Shown piece after piece: positions 45,463-55,600 of a stretch of 64,000 nt of DNA (positions are counted from its first letter, which is position 1; every line of letters begins with the position of its first letter). The translations under genes and the position numbers were made by a program. This DNA comes from Symsagittifera roscoffensis (taxonomy: Eukaryota; Xenacoelomorpha; Acoela; Convolutidae). The stretch lies in assembly GCF_963678635.1 (NCBI RefSeq), contig NC_087065.1:18243623-18307622 (forward strand), in the 5' to 3' direction. A model generated the notes under the pieces. It was not told the origin of the DNA and ran no database searches. It saw nothing but the letters and a program-made list of their open reading frames with translations.

Positions 45463-45840
45463 TGTCCCAAAACTTTTCCGTACTGTCCCAAGACTTTTCC
45501 GTACTGGCCCAAGACTTTTCCCGTACTGTCCCAAGACTTCTTCGTACTTCCCAAGACTTTTCCTTACTGTCCCTAGACTTTTCCGTACTGTCCCAAGACT
45601 TCCTTGTACTGTCCCAAGACTTTTCTGTACTGTCCCAAGACTTCTTTGTACTCCCAAGGTTTTTCTGTACTGTCCCAAGACTTCTTCGTACTGTCCCAAG
45701 ACTTCTTCGTACTGTCCCAAGACTTCTTCGTACTGTCCCAAGACTTCTTCGTACTGTCCCAAGACTTCTTTGTACTCCCAAGACTTTTCTGTACTGTCCC
45801 AAGACTGCTTCGTACTGTCGCAAGACGTTTCTGTACTGTC
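45463..45840. repeat. 21-bp satellite, short block of about 18 units
   Basis: Same monomer as the large array. It shares specific variants in order with the first ~380 bp of that array (GGCCCAAG third unit, TTCCCG, TCCCTAGAC), so it is a duplicate of its left end. It ends abruptly at 45,840 against copy 3 pol sequence. Confidence 0.93.
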
Positions 45841-46607
45841 TCTATTTCTGGTAAAACCGGTTTATCTATTTCTATTTCCTCTAGTGTGGGTCTTTCCGGT
45901 AAATTCGAACAGCTCGAAAGTCCATCGTCTGTCTCTGACTTAAGTGATTTCACAAGACCTGATGAATCTTTTTTTTCTTTAATCTGCTCAAGATACAAAT
46001 CTTGTCCCTATGATTGGGACAATCAATAACTTCATTCTCTTTTACATTTTGAGTCATTTTATATCGAGTTTTTACGGGTAAAGCGTATTCCAGTTTCCTT
46101 CCCCTCTGGATCGTGATATGTATATCAAGAGTTTTCAACAAGACACTGACGCGGAGGCCGCTCTTGGTTATCGAGAAGGATCTTCCTAAAACAGCAGCAC
46201 TTTGACTATCTGGATTTGGGACTATGCATACCTGCTTGTTGTCACTTTTTTCCTTGTAATTTTTCATCCGCAAGCTTACAGCCTCACCCTCCTACTCAAG
46301 AATACCGGTGCTTTATTCTCATTTGTCAAAATTAAAATTACCGGTTTAATTACGTACTTTTTTCCGGGTTTCGAATCCTGAACATGGCACCGTTTAGATC
46401 AATTGTTACATCGAAACTTCTGATGAAGTCTCTGCCTAAATTGAATTGGTAAGACTCATCCAGGTTTTCCACCACAAGAAAGCTCATCCAAAGTTTAGGT
46501 CTTTTATTGGTGTCCTGCATAGTACCCGCAGCGCCCCTTTGTTTGCAGCTGACAGCCGTATTCTCGAGTCTATCATATCGTCTTTGTCGAAGCCCATTCT
46601 GTCCCAA
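45841..46607 (-). pseudogene. protease C-terminal part and pol spacer (copy 3), truncated
   Basis: LWMSFLVVENLDESYQFNLG starts the frame after the shared 16-bp deletion, but a frameshift near 46,360 and a loss of ~35 bp near 46,280 break it. The next part reads KNYKEKSDNKQVCIVPNPDS, then SFSITKSGLRVSVLLKTLDI and NVKENEVIDCPNHRDKIC. The spacer (SLKSETDDGLSSCSNLPERP) runs directly into satellite-encoded residues (ETVQKRLATV) at the junction. Confidence 0.85.
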
Positions 46608-47245
46608 GTTTCGATTGGTATAACGCTCAAGACCGCTCCCGTGTCTAGTAACCTGCGCAACTGAGTCTTCTTGCCGCTTATGTCAAGCACGTGTGCTGAT
46701 ACTTCTACTTCCGTTCCGATATGCATTGTATCTTCTTCCAACATGGAGCAGTGTCCAATCGATCTCACTTTCAGTTCTTTTCTGCCCACGTAGATCTGTC
46801 CGGCTAGGTCTTCGTCACATGTTATCATAGTCTTCGTGTAGATGTTTATTTTATCTATGTTTAACATTACCTCATGTGGACCATAGGCCTCCGTGTATCT
46901 ATTTTCGATGCGGACTGACTTGCTGCCGCCCCTCGTGAGTAAAGCTCTTAAGGCTCTAGAAGTTGTTTGTGGACTTATTGTACTCAAGTAATCTGCGTAC
47001 ACATCAATGTGCATTATCGTCCTATCGCTCGGTTCACTCAGGTTTCTCGTTACTTCATGGCCGTCCACTGTGATTATCGACATTATCCTGGCTCCAATTT
47101 TTGTTATGCCGAATGGTTTCCCTGTCACCATTTTTAGAGTGTTACAATTTCCACACCTTGTCGCTCCCATCTCGGCCTCTGGCACTGGCACCGGCCTACA
47201 CAATGTCTCATTCAACTTCTGCCTTTCGATCTCCTGCTTCAGTCT
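46484..47245 (-). pseudogene. pre-protease domain and retropepsin active site (copy 3)
   Basis: Very similar to copy 2 (KPFGITKIGARIMSIITVDG, IDVYADYL, ELKVRSIGHCSMLEEDTMHI), with an intact DTG (LRRLLDTGAVLSVIPIETW) where copy 2 has ETG. Preceded by the TAA at 47,246-47,248 shared with copy 2 and ended by the shared 16-bp deletion (DLNFG). Confidence 0.88.
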
Positions 47246-48192
47246 TTACTCGATCTCTTTCGTCGCTAGGTTCTGTTTCACTTTGTTGATAGCCTCCGCA
47301 GCTGCTTTCTCATAATTTATTTCTAGAGAATTCCTGGCCTCAGTTTCTATGGCATTTTTGGCTTGCGTTACAGCCTTCATCTTTTTTGTCGGTAATTCTG
47401 CGCTCGGTGCCTCCGAGTTTTTCGCGTCAAATTCAGCTTACCTGTTCCTCGTGTTCTGTACCGCAGCCAGTGCTAGCTTGTGTTTGGGGTAGTTTTGGTT
47501 CTTCACTGCTTCCCAAAACAACGGACAATCCATCCTGAAGTGGCCTTCTTGATTGCAGAAGAAGCACCTCGCACCTATTTTGATGATCAATCCACTATAG
47601 AACTCATGTTCCTCCGTCTGGCTCATATCTTCTTCATCCGGCGCATATCGCAGACTCTTCGTGCCTTGTTTGTACGTCGTGCAATCCGCCACGTGATGAT
47701 CCGCTGATCCGCAATTTGCGCATGACCTACGTTTGTCCATATCATCTCTAGGCTTGTACCACGACGACCTCTGTGGTTGACTTCCACTCTGCATGTTTCT
47801 ATTTTCTGAGTAGGGATAATTCTTCGGTTTCATTATTAGGTACTTCCTTGACTTTTGTCTCATCTCCTCTGGAATTGGTGCATTATCTTTCGAAAGTGTA
47901 TAGTACCTTGCCAGCATTGTTCTCAAGTCGTCACTCTTTATTCATCGATAAACTTCGAGGCGATGCTGAAATTCCTTCTGTTTGTTGATTCGTCGGGATC
48001 ACTCCTTCTCCTCAAGCTCTCAAGATCACCCAGGAATCGATCGATTGAATCATCGTCCCTTTGTCTTCTTGTTTCAAATCTCATCATAGCTTGGTGGCCC
48101 TTCATTGCTGATCCGAATCGGTTCAGCAATATCTCGATGATCTTGTCCGCAGTATCACGTTCCTCTTCCTTCTTTGCAACTACACATTTCAA
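47246..48192 (-). pseudogene. Gag capsid fragment and nucleocapsid (copy 3)
   Basis: Capsid fragment (CVVAKKEEERDTADKIIEIL, DDDSIDRFLGDLESLRRRSD), the shared one-base deletion near 47,944, then two CCHC knuckles: CANCGSADHHVADC and CFFCNQEGHFRMDC. A 7-bp insertion (AGGTAAG) around 47,437-47,443 introduces TAA at 47,438-47,440 and by chance matches a 5' splice-donor core. Continues in frame to the stop shared with copy 2. Confidence 0.87.
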
Positions 48193-49258
48193 CGGGGTAA
48201 CGGTGTGGACTCTAGTTTATTCCGTTGTGGTTCTACAAAATCGACTCTGTTGCCTTGCGTTCGATCTGTTACCAGCTTGCCTTGTGATGTAGAGTTTCTC
48301 AAGAGAGCATCCAGTTTGGACTGTATGGCACATGAACTTTCAGCCTGGTCTCTGCTCATTGTGTCTATTGTCGTCTCCAGACTCCATAACTTACTGTTCA
48401 CAGTCTCGTACCGTTGCTTCATTTCTTGCATGTCTTTTTTGATATTTTTCTCTCTCTCTTTGTCGGTAGCCTCTACCTTGTCTGACATTTGCTGTAGCTT
48501 CTCTTCAGTTGCCCTCGCCAGATTGAAGCAATTGTCCAGGCTCTCGCTCTTATTATATCGTATCTCCTTTTTTAGCATTTGTCGATCCTCTTCACTGTAC
48601 TTCAATTTTTTGTCGATTTGTTCCAACTTCGCCATCAAGTCACCCAGTTCAAGAGAATTTCTCTTCTATTGGTTAGCTGTTGCCCCATTGTTAACTGTTG
48701 CCTCATGGTTAGCTGTTGCTACAAGTTCGAACTGATCATCGTCTCGATTGGCCTCTGTTGTTTTGCAGAAACTGTTTCAAAAGTCTTGCCTTTCTCGGTC
48801 GTTGGTGCTACCTCCTCCTTTTCTCTTGGTTTCATTCCGAACATCATTGCAATCCTCTCTGTGAACGACGTTCTTTTTGTTTGAGAATCATCGTTTATCG
48901 TTTCCGGCGTGTTGCTTGTTCTATCGTCCACAATGTCAGTCGGCGAGAACTCTATCGTTTTCTTTTCCTGTTCTTCTGTATTCGGCATTGGTGTCGTTTC
49001 CGTTGCCTTTCTTTCTACCTCATCAACACTCGGATCTGGTGTCTCAAGATCGATTTCTATGGCAGATACAGTTTGTCTTTCCACAGCGCTTTCTTTCCTG
49101 TTGTTTTCCTTTGGGCTTCTTGTGTTAATCATACTCACTGAAAAGTTCTTTCTCATTACTCTCGGATCCGATAATTTCGCCTTCCGTTGCGACGAGTTAT
49201 GATTTTTCCTGGACTCTAGTACTCTTCTGTCTGCTATCGGTACCCTACTTTGCCGCAT
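48189..49258 (-). pseudogene. Gag N-terminal region and coiled coil (copy 3)
   Basis: ATG at 49,256-49,258. Near-copy of the N-terminus of copy 2 (SRVPIADRRVLESRKNHNSS). A one-base loss near 48,764 and a private TAG at 48,666-48,668 (copy 2 has GAG) interrupt it. The coiled coil is fully open here: KLEQIDKKLKYSEEDRQMLK, SDKVEATDKEREKNIKKDMQ, QRYETVNSKLWSLETTIDTM. It ends at the same capsid deletion join as copy 2 (STPLPR). Confidence 0.82.
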
Positions 49259-49440
49259 GATTTTTATTCACAATTTTTTCTTATTTACAAAATTAATATT
49301 TACATGTTTCTATTCCACAGATAAAAATTTAAAATTTTTTACCAATTTTCTTTAAGAAAAAATCATTAAGTAATCTAAATCTAGTTTACTTTTGGCTGTT
49401 TTTTAATCAATCTGAGTGCTTTTTTGTGCTTTACTTAAAT
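49259..49440. other. AT-rich leader upstream of gag (copy 3)
   Basis: Near-identical to 45,025-45,207; non-coding. It joins the satellite edge repeats to gag. Confidence 0.55.
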
Positions 49441-49655
49441 GTTGGGACACTCTACGCTATCCCAAGACCTCTCGTCCTAGTGTTTCAACACTTCGCACCG
49501 TCCCAAGACCTAGTTCTGGGACACCTGGTACTGTCTTAAGACCCCTCGACCAAGTGTCGGGATGCTTCACACTGTCCCAAGACCTACCACTCAAGTGTTG
49601 GGCTACCCCTCACTATCCCAAGACCTCCTCGCTCTAGTGTTGGGACAATTCACAC
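49441..49655. repeat. divergent ~42-bp edge repeats of the satellite (main array)
   Basis: Five or six units matching 45,208-45,462, with one unit fewer (the copy 2 side has an extra ~40 bp near 45,345-45,385). The inverted repeat TTGGGACA (49,640-49,647) / TGTCCCAA (49,656-49,663) is conserved, although one loop base differs. Confidence 0.8.
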
Positions 49656-52600
49656 TGTCCCAATACTTTTCCGTACTGTCCCAAGACTTTTCCGTACTGG
49701 CCCAAGACTTTTCCCGTACTGTCCCAAGACTTCTTCGTACTGTCCCAAGACTTTTCCGTACATTCCCTAGACTTTTCCGTACTGTCCCAAGACTTCCTTG
49801 TACTATCCCAAGACTTTTCTGTACTGTCCCAAGACTTCTCTGTACTGTCCCAAGACTTCTTCCTACTGTCCCAAGACTTCTTCGTACTGTCCCAAGACTT
49901 CTTCGTACTGTCCCAAGACTTCTTCGTACTGTCCCAAGACTTTTCCGTACTGTCCCAAGACTTTTTTCGTACTGTCCCAAGACTTCCTTGTACTGTCCCA
50001 AGACTTTTTTGTACTGTCCCAAGACTTCTTCGTACTGTCCCAGGACTTTTCTGTACTGTCCCAAGACTTCGTCGTACTGTCCCAAGACTTCTTCCTACTG
50101 TCCCAAGACTTCTTCGTACTGTCCCAAGACATCTCTGTACTGTCTCAAGACTTCTTCCTACTGTCCCAAGACTTCTTCGTACTGTCCCAAGACTTTTCCG
50201 TATTGTTCCAAGACGTTTCCGTACTGTCCCAAGACTTCCTTGTACTGTCCCACGACTTTTCTGTACTGTCCCAAGACTTCTTGGTACTGTCCCAAGACTT
50301 CTTAGTACTGTCCCAAGACTTCTTCGTACTGTTCCAAGACTTCCTCGTACTGTCCCAAGACTTCTTCGTACTGTCCCAAGACTTCTTTGTACTCCCAAGA
50401 CTTTTCTGTACTGTCCCAAGACTGCTTTGTACTGTCGCAAGACGTTTCTGCACTGTCCCAAGACTTCTTCGTACTGTCCCAAGACTTTTCCGTATTGTCC
50501 CAAGACGTTTCCGTACTGTCCCAAGACTTCTTCGTACTGTCCCAAGACTTCTCTGTACTGTCCCAAGACTTTTCTGTACTGTCCGAATACTTTTCCGTAC
50601 TGTCCCAAGACTTCTTCGTACTGTCCCAAGACTTTTCATGTACTGTCCCAAGACTTCTTCGTACTGTCCCAAGACTTCCTTGTACTGTCCCAAGACTTTT
50701 TTGTACTGTCCCAAGACTTCTTCGTACTGTCCCAGGACTTTTCTGTACTGTCCCAAGACTTCGTCGTACTGTCCCAAGACTTCTTCCTACTGTCCCAAGA
50801 CTTCTTCGTACTGTCCCAAGACATCTCTGTACTGTCTCAAGATTTCTTCCTACTGTCCCAAGACTTCTTCGTACTGTCCCAAGACTTTTCCGTATTGTCC
50901 CAAGACGTTTCCGTACTGTCCCAAGACTTCCTTGTACTGTCCCAAGACTTTTGTGTACTGTCCCAAGACTTCTTGGTACTGTCCCAAGACTTCTTAGTAC
51001 TGTCCCAAGACTTCTTCGTACTGTTCCAAGACTTCCTCGTACTGTCCCAAGACTTCTTCGTACTGTCCCAAGACTTCTTTGTACTCCCAAGACTTTTCTG
51101 TACTGTCCCAAGACTGCTTTGTACTGTCGCAAGACGTTTCTGCACTGTCCCAAGACTTCTTCGTACTGTCCCAAGACTTTTCCGTATTGTCCCAAGACGT
51201 TTCCGTACTGTCCCAAGACTTCTTCGTACTGTCCCAAGACTTCTTTGTACTGTCCCAAGACTTTTCTGTACTGTCCGAATACATTTCCGTACTGTCCCAA
51301 GACTTCTTCGTACTGTCCCAAGACTTTTCCCGTACTGTCCCAAGACTTCTTCGTACTGTCCCAAGACTTTTCCGTACTGTCCCAAGACTTTTCCGTACTG
51401 TCCCAAGACTTCCTTGTACTGTCCCAAGACTTTTCTGTACTGTCCCAAGACTTCTTCGTACTGTTCCAAGACTTCTTTGTACTATCCCAAGACTTCTTCG
51501 TACTGTCCCAAGACTTCTTTGTACTCCCAAGACTTTTCTGTACTGTCCCAAGACTGCTTCGTACTGTCGCAAGACGTTTCTGTACTGTCCCAAGACTTCT
51601 TCGTACTGTCCCAAGACTTCTTCGTACTGTCCCAAGACTTATTCGTACTGTCCCAAGACTTCTTTGTACTGTCCCAAGATTTTTCTGTACTGTCCCAAGA
51701 CTTCTTCGTGTTGTCCCAAGACTTCTTCGTACTGTCCCAAGACTTTTCCCGTACTGTCCCTTGACTTCTTCGTACTGTCCCAAGACTTTTTCTCACTGTC
51801 CCAAGACTTTTCCGTACTGCCCCAAGACTTCCTTGTACTGTCCCAAGACTTTTCTGTACTGTCTCAAGACTTCTTCTTACTGTCCCAAGACTTTTCTGTA
51901 CTGTCCCAAGACTGCTTCGTACTGTTCCAAGACTTCTCCGTACTGTCCCAAGACTTCTTCGTACTGTCCCAAGACTTCTTTGTACTCCAAGATTTTTCTG
52001 TACTGTCCCAAGTCTTCTTCGTACTGTCCCAAGACGTTTCTGTACTGTCCCAAGACTTCTTCGTACTGTCCCAAGACTTCTCTGTACTGTTCCAAAACTT
52101 CTTTATACTATCCCAAGTTTTCTTTGTACTCCCAAGACTTTTCTGTACTGTCCTAAGGCTTCTTCGTACTGTCCCAAGACTTCTTTGTACTGTCCCAAGA
52201 CTTCTCCGTACTGTTCCGAGACTTCTTCGTACTGTCCCAAGACTTGTTCGTACTATCCGAAGACTTCTCTGTACTGTCCCAAGACTTCTTCGTACTGTCC
52301 CAAGACTTCTTCGTATTGTTCCAAGACTTTTCTGTACTGTCCCAAGACTTCTTCGTACTGTCCCAAGACTTTTCCGTACTGTTCCAAGACTTTTCCGTAC
52401 TGTCCCAAGACTTCCTTGTACTGTCCCAAGACTTTTCTGTACTGTCCCAAGACTTCTTCGTACTGTTCCAAGACTTCTTCGTACTATCCCAAGACTTCTT
52501 CGTACTGTCCCAAGAATTCTTTGTACTCCCAAGACTTTTCTATACTGTCCCAAGACTTCTTCGTACTGTCCCAAGAATTCTTCGTACTGTCCCAAGACTT

Positions 52601-55600
52601 CTATGTACTGTCCCAAGAATTTTCTGCAGTGTCCCAAGACTTCTTCGTACTGTCCCAAGACTTCTTCGTACTGTCCCAAGACTTCTTCGTACTGTCCCAA
52701 GACTTTTCCCGTACTGTCCCATGACTTCTTCGTACTGTCCCAAGACTTTTCCGTTCTGTCCCAAGACTTTTCCCGTACTGTCCAAAGACTGCTTCGTACT
52801 GTCCCAAGATTTTTCTGTACTGTCCCAAGACTTCTTCGTACTGTCCCAAGATTTTTCTGTACTGTCCCAAGACTTCTTCGTACTGTCCCAAGACTTCTTC
52901 GTACTGTCCCAAGACTTTTCCCGTACTGTCCCTTGACTTCTTCGTACTGTCCCAAGACTTTTCCGTACTGTCCCAAGACTTTTCCGTACTGCCCCAAGAC
53001 TTCCTTGTACTGTCCCAAGACTTTTCTGTACTGTCTCAAGAATTCTTCGTACTGTCCCAAGACTTTTCTGTACTGTCCCAAGACTGCTTCGTACTGTTCC
53101 AAGACTTCTCCGTACTGTACCAAGACTTCTTCGTACTGTCCCAAGACTTCTTTGTACTCCAAGATTTTTCTGTACTGTCCCAAGTCTTCTTCGTACTGTC
53201 CCAGGACGTTTCTGTACTGTCCCAAGACTTCTTCGTACTGTCCCAAGACTTCTCTGTACTGTTCCAAAACTTCTTTATACTATCCCAAGTTTTCTTTGTA
53301 CTCCCAAGACTTTTCTGTACTGTCCTAAGGCTTCTTCGTACTGTCCCAAGACTTCTTTGTACTGTCCCAAGACTTCTCCGTACTGTTCCGAGACCTCTTC
53401 GTACTGTCCCAAGACTTGTTCGTACTATCCGAAGACTTCTTTGTACTGTCCCAAGACTTCTTCGTACTGTCCCAAGACTTCTTCGTATTGTTCCAAGACT
53501 TTTCTGTACTGTCCCAAGACTTCTTCGTACTGTCCCAAGACTTTTCCGTACTGTTCCAAGACTTTTCCGTACTGTCCCAAGACTTCCTTGTACTGTCCCA
53601 AGACTTTTCTGTACTGTCCCAAGACTTCTTCGTACTGTTCCAAGACTTCTTCGTACTATCCCAAGACTTCTTCGTACTTCCCAAGAATTCTTTGTACTCC
53701 CAAGACTTTTCTGTACTGTCCCAAGACTTCTTCGTACTGTCCCAAGAATTCTTCGTACTGTCCCAAGACTTCTTCCTACTGTCCCAAGACTTTTCCCGTA
53801 CTGTCCCATGACTTCTTCGTACTGTCCCAAGACTTTTCCGTACTGTCCCAAGACTTTTCCCGTACTGTCCAAAGACTTCTCCGTACTGTCGCAAGACGTT
53901 TCTGTACTGTTCCAAGACTTGTTCGTACTGTCCCAAGACTTCTCTGTACTGTCCCAAGACTTCTTCGTACTGTCTCAAGACTTCTTCGTACTGTCCCAAG
54001 ACTTCTTCGTACTGTCCCAAGACTTCTTCGTACTGTCCCAAGACTTTTCCCGTACTGTCCCATGACTTCTTCGTACTGTCCCAAGACTTTTCCGTACTGT
54101 CCCAAGACTTTTCCGTACTGCCCCAAGACTTCCTTGTACTGTCCCAAGACTTTTCTGTACTGTCTCAAGACTTCTTCGTACTGTCCCAAGACTTTTCTGT
54201 ACTGTCCCAAGACTGCTTCGTACTGATCCAAGACTTCTCCGTACTGTCCCAAGACTTCCTCGTACTGTCCCAAGACTTCTTTGTACTCCCAAGATTTTTC
54301 TGTACTGTCCCAAGTCTTCTTCGTACTGTCCCAAGACGTTTCTGTACAGTCACAAGACTTCTTCGTACTGTCCCAAGACTTCTCTGTACTGTTCCAAAAC
54401 TTCTTTATACTGTCCCAAGTTTTCTTTGTACTCCCAAGACTTTTCTGTACTGTCCCAAGGCTTCTTCGTACTGTCCCAAGACGTTTCTGTACTGTCCCAA
54501 TACTTCTTTGTACTGTCCCAAGACTTCTCCGTACTGTTCCGAGACTTCTTCGTACTGTCCCAAGACTTGTTCGTACTATCCGAAGACTTCTCTGTACTGT
54601 CCCAAGACTTCTTCGTACTGTCCCAAGACTTCTTGGTACTGTTCCAAGACTTTTCTGTACTGTCCCAAGACTTCTTCGTACTGTCCCAAGACTTTTCCGT
54701 ACTGTTCCAAGACTTTTCCGTACTGTCCCAAGACTTCCTTGTACTGTCCCAAGACTTTTCTGTACTGTCCCAAGCCTTCTTCGTACTGTTCCAAGACTTC
54801 TTCGTACTATCCCAAGACTTCTTCGTACTGTCCCAAGAATTCTTTGTACTCCCAAGACTTTTCTGTACTGTCCCAAGACTTCTTCGTACTGTCCCAAGAA
54901 TTCTTCGTACTGTCCCAAGACTTCTATGTACTGTCCCAAGAATTTTCTGCAGTGTCCCAAGACTTCTTCGTACTGTCCCAAGACTTCTTCGTACTGTCCC
55001 AAGACTTCTTCGTACTGTCCCAAGACTTTTCCGTACTGTCCCAAGACTTTTCCGTACTGCCCCAAGACTTCCTTGTACTGTCCCAAGACTTTTCTGTAAG
55101 GTCCCAAGACTTCTTCGTACTGTCCCAAGACTTTTCTGTACTGTCCCAAGACTTCTTCATACTGTTCCAAGACTTCTCCGTACTGTCCCAAGACTTCCTC
55201 GTACTGTCCCAAGACTTATTCGTACTGTCCCAAGACTTCTTCGTACTGTCCCAAGACTTTTCCGTACTGTCCCAAGACTTTTCCGTACTGCCCCAAGACT
55301 TCCTTGTACTGTCCCAAGACTTTTCTGTACTGTCCCAAGACTTCTTCGTACTGTCCCAAGACTTCTTCGTACTGTCCCAAGACTTCTTCGTACTGTCCCA
55401 AGACTTTTCCGTACTGTCCCAAGACTTTTCCGTACTGCCCCAAGACTTCCTTGTACTGTCCCAAGACTTTTCTGTACTGTCCCAAGACTTCTTCGTACTG
55501 TCCCAAGACGTTTCTGTAATGTCCCAAGACTTCTTCGTACTGTCCCAAGACTTCTCTGTACTGTTCCAAAACTTCTTTGTATTGTCCCAAGACTTCTTCG

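Larger units (their letters stand above)
45841..49258 (-). mobile_element. Gypsy copy 3: truncated tandem duplicate of copy 2 5' part
   Basis: Covers gag through the spacer between protease and RT. It starts at its left end in the middle of the pol spacer (LPEIE, equivalent to ~41,602 in copy 2), where it abuts satellite. RT, RNase H and integrase are absent. Collinear with 41,602-45,024 at an offset of about 4.2 kb. Lesions shared with copy 2 show descent by segmental duplication. Confidence 0.92.

Noticed and set aside
613-48668. Possible reassigned stop codons: single in-frame stops in the Gypsy regions are nearly all TAG or TAA (about 19 by eye) against one TGA (34,865-34,867), with a further TGA in inverted copy A
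   Set aside because: Where a homologous copy exists the replaced residue varies (Gln, Glu, Lys), frameshifts are equally common, and the codons involved are one step from TAR anyway. Decay explains it. Host genes would be needed to test a code change.
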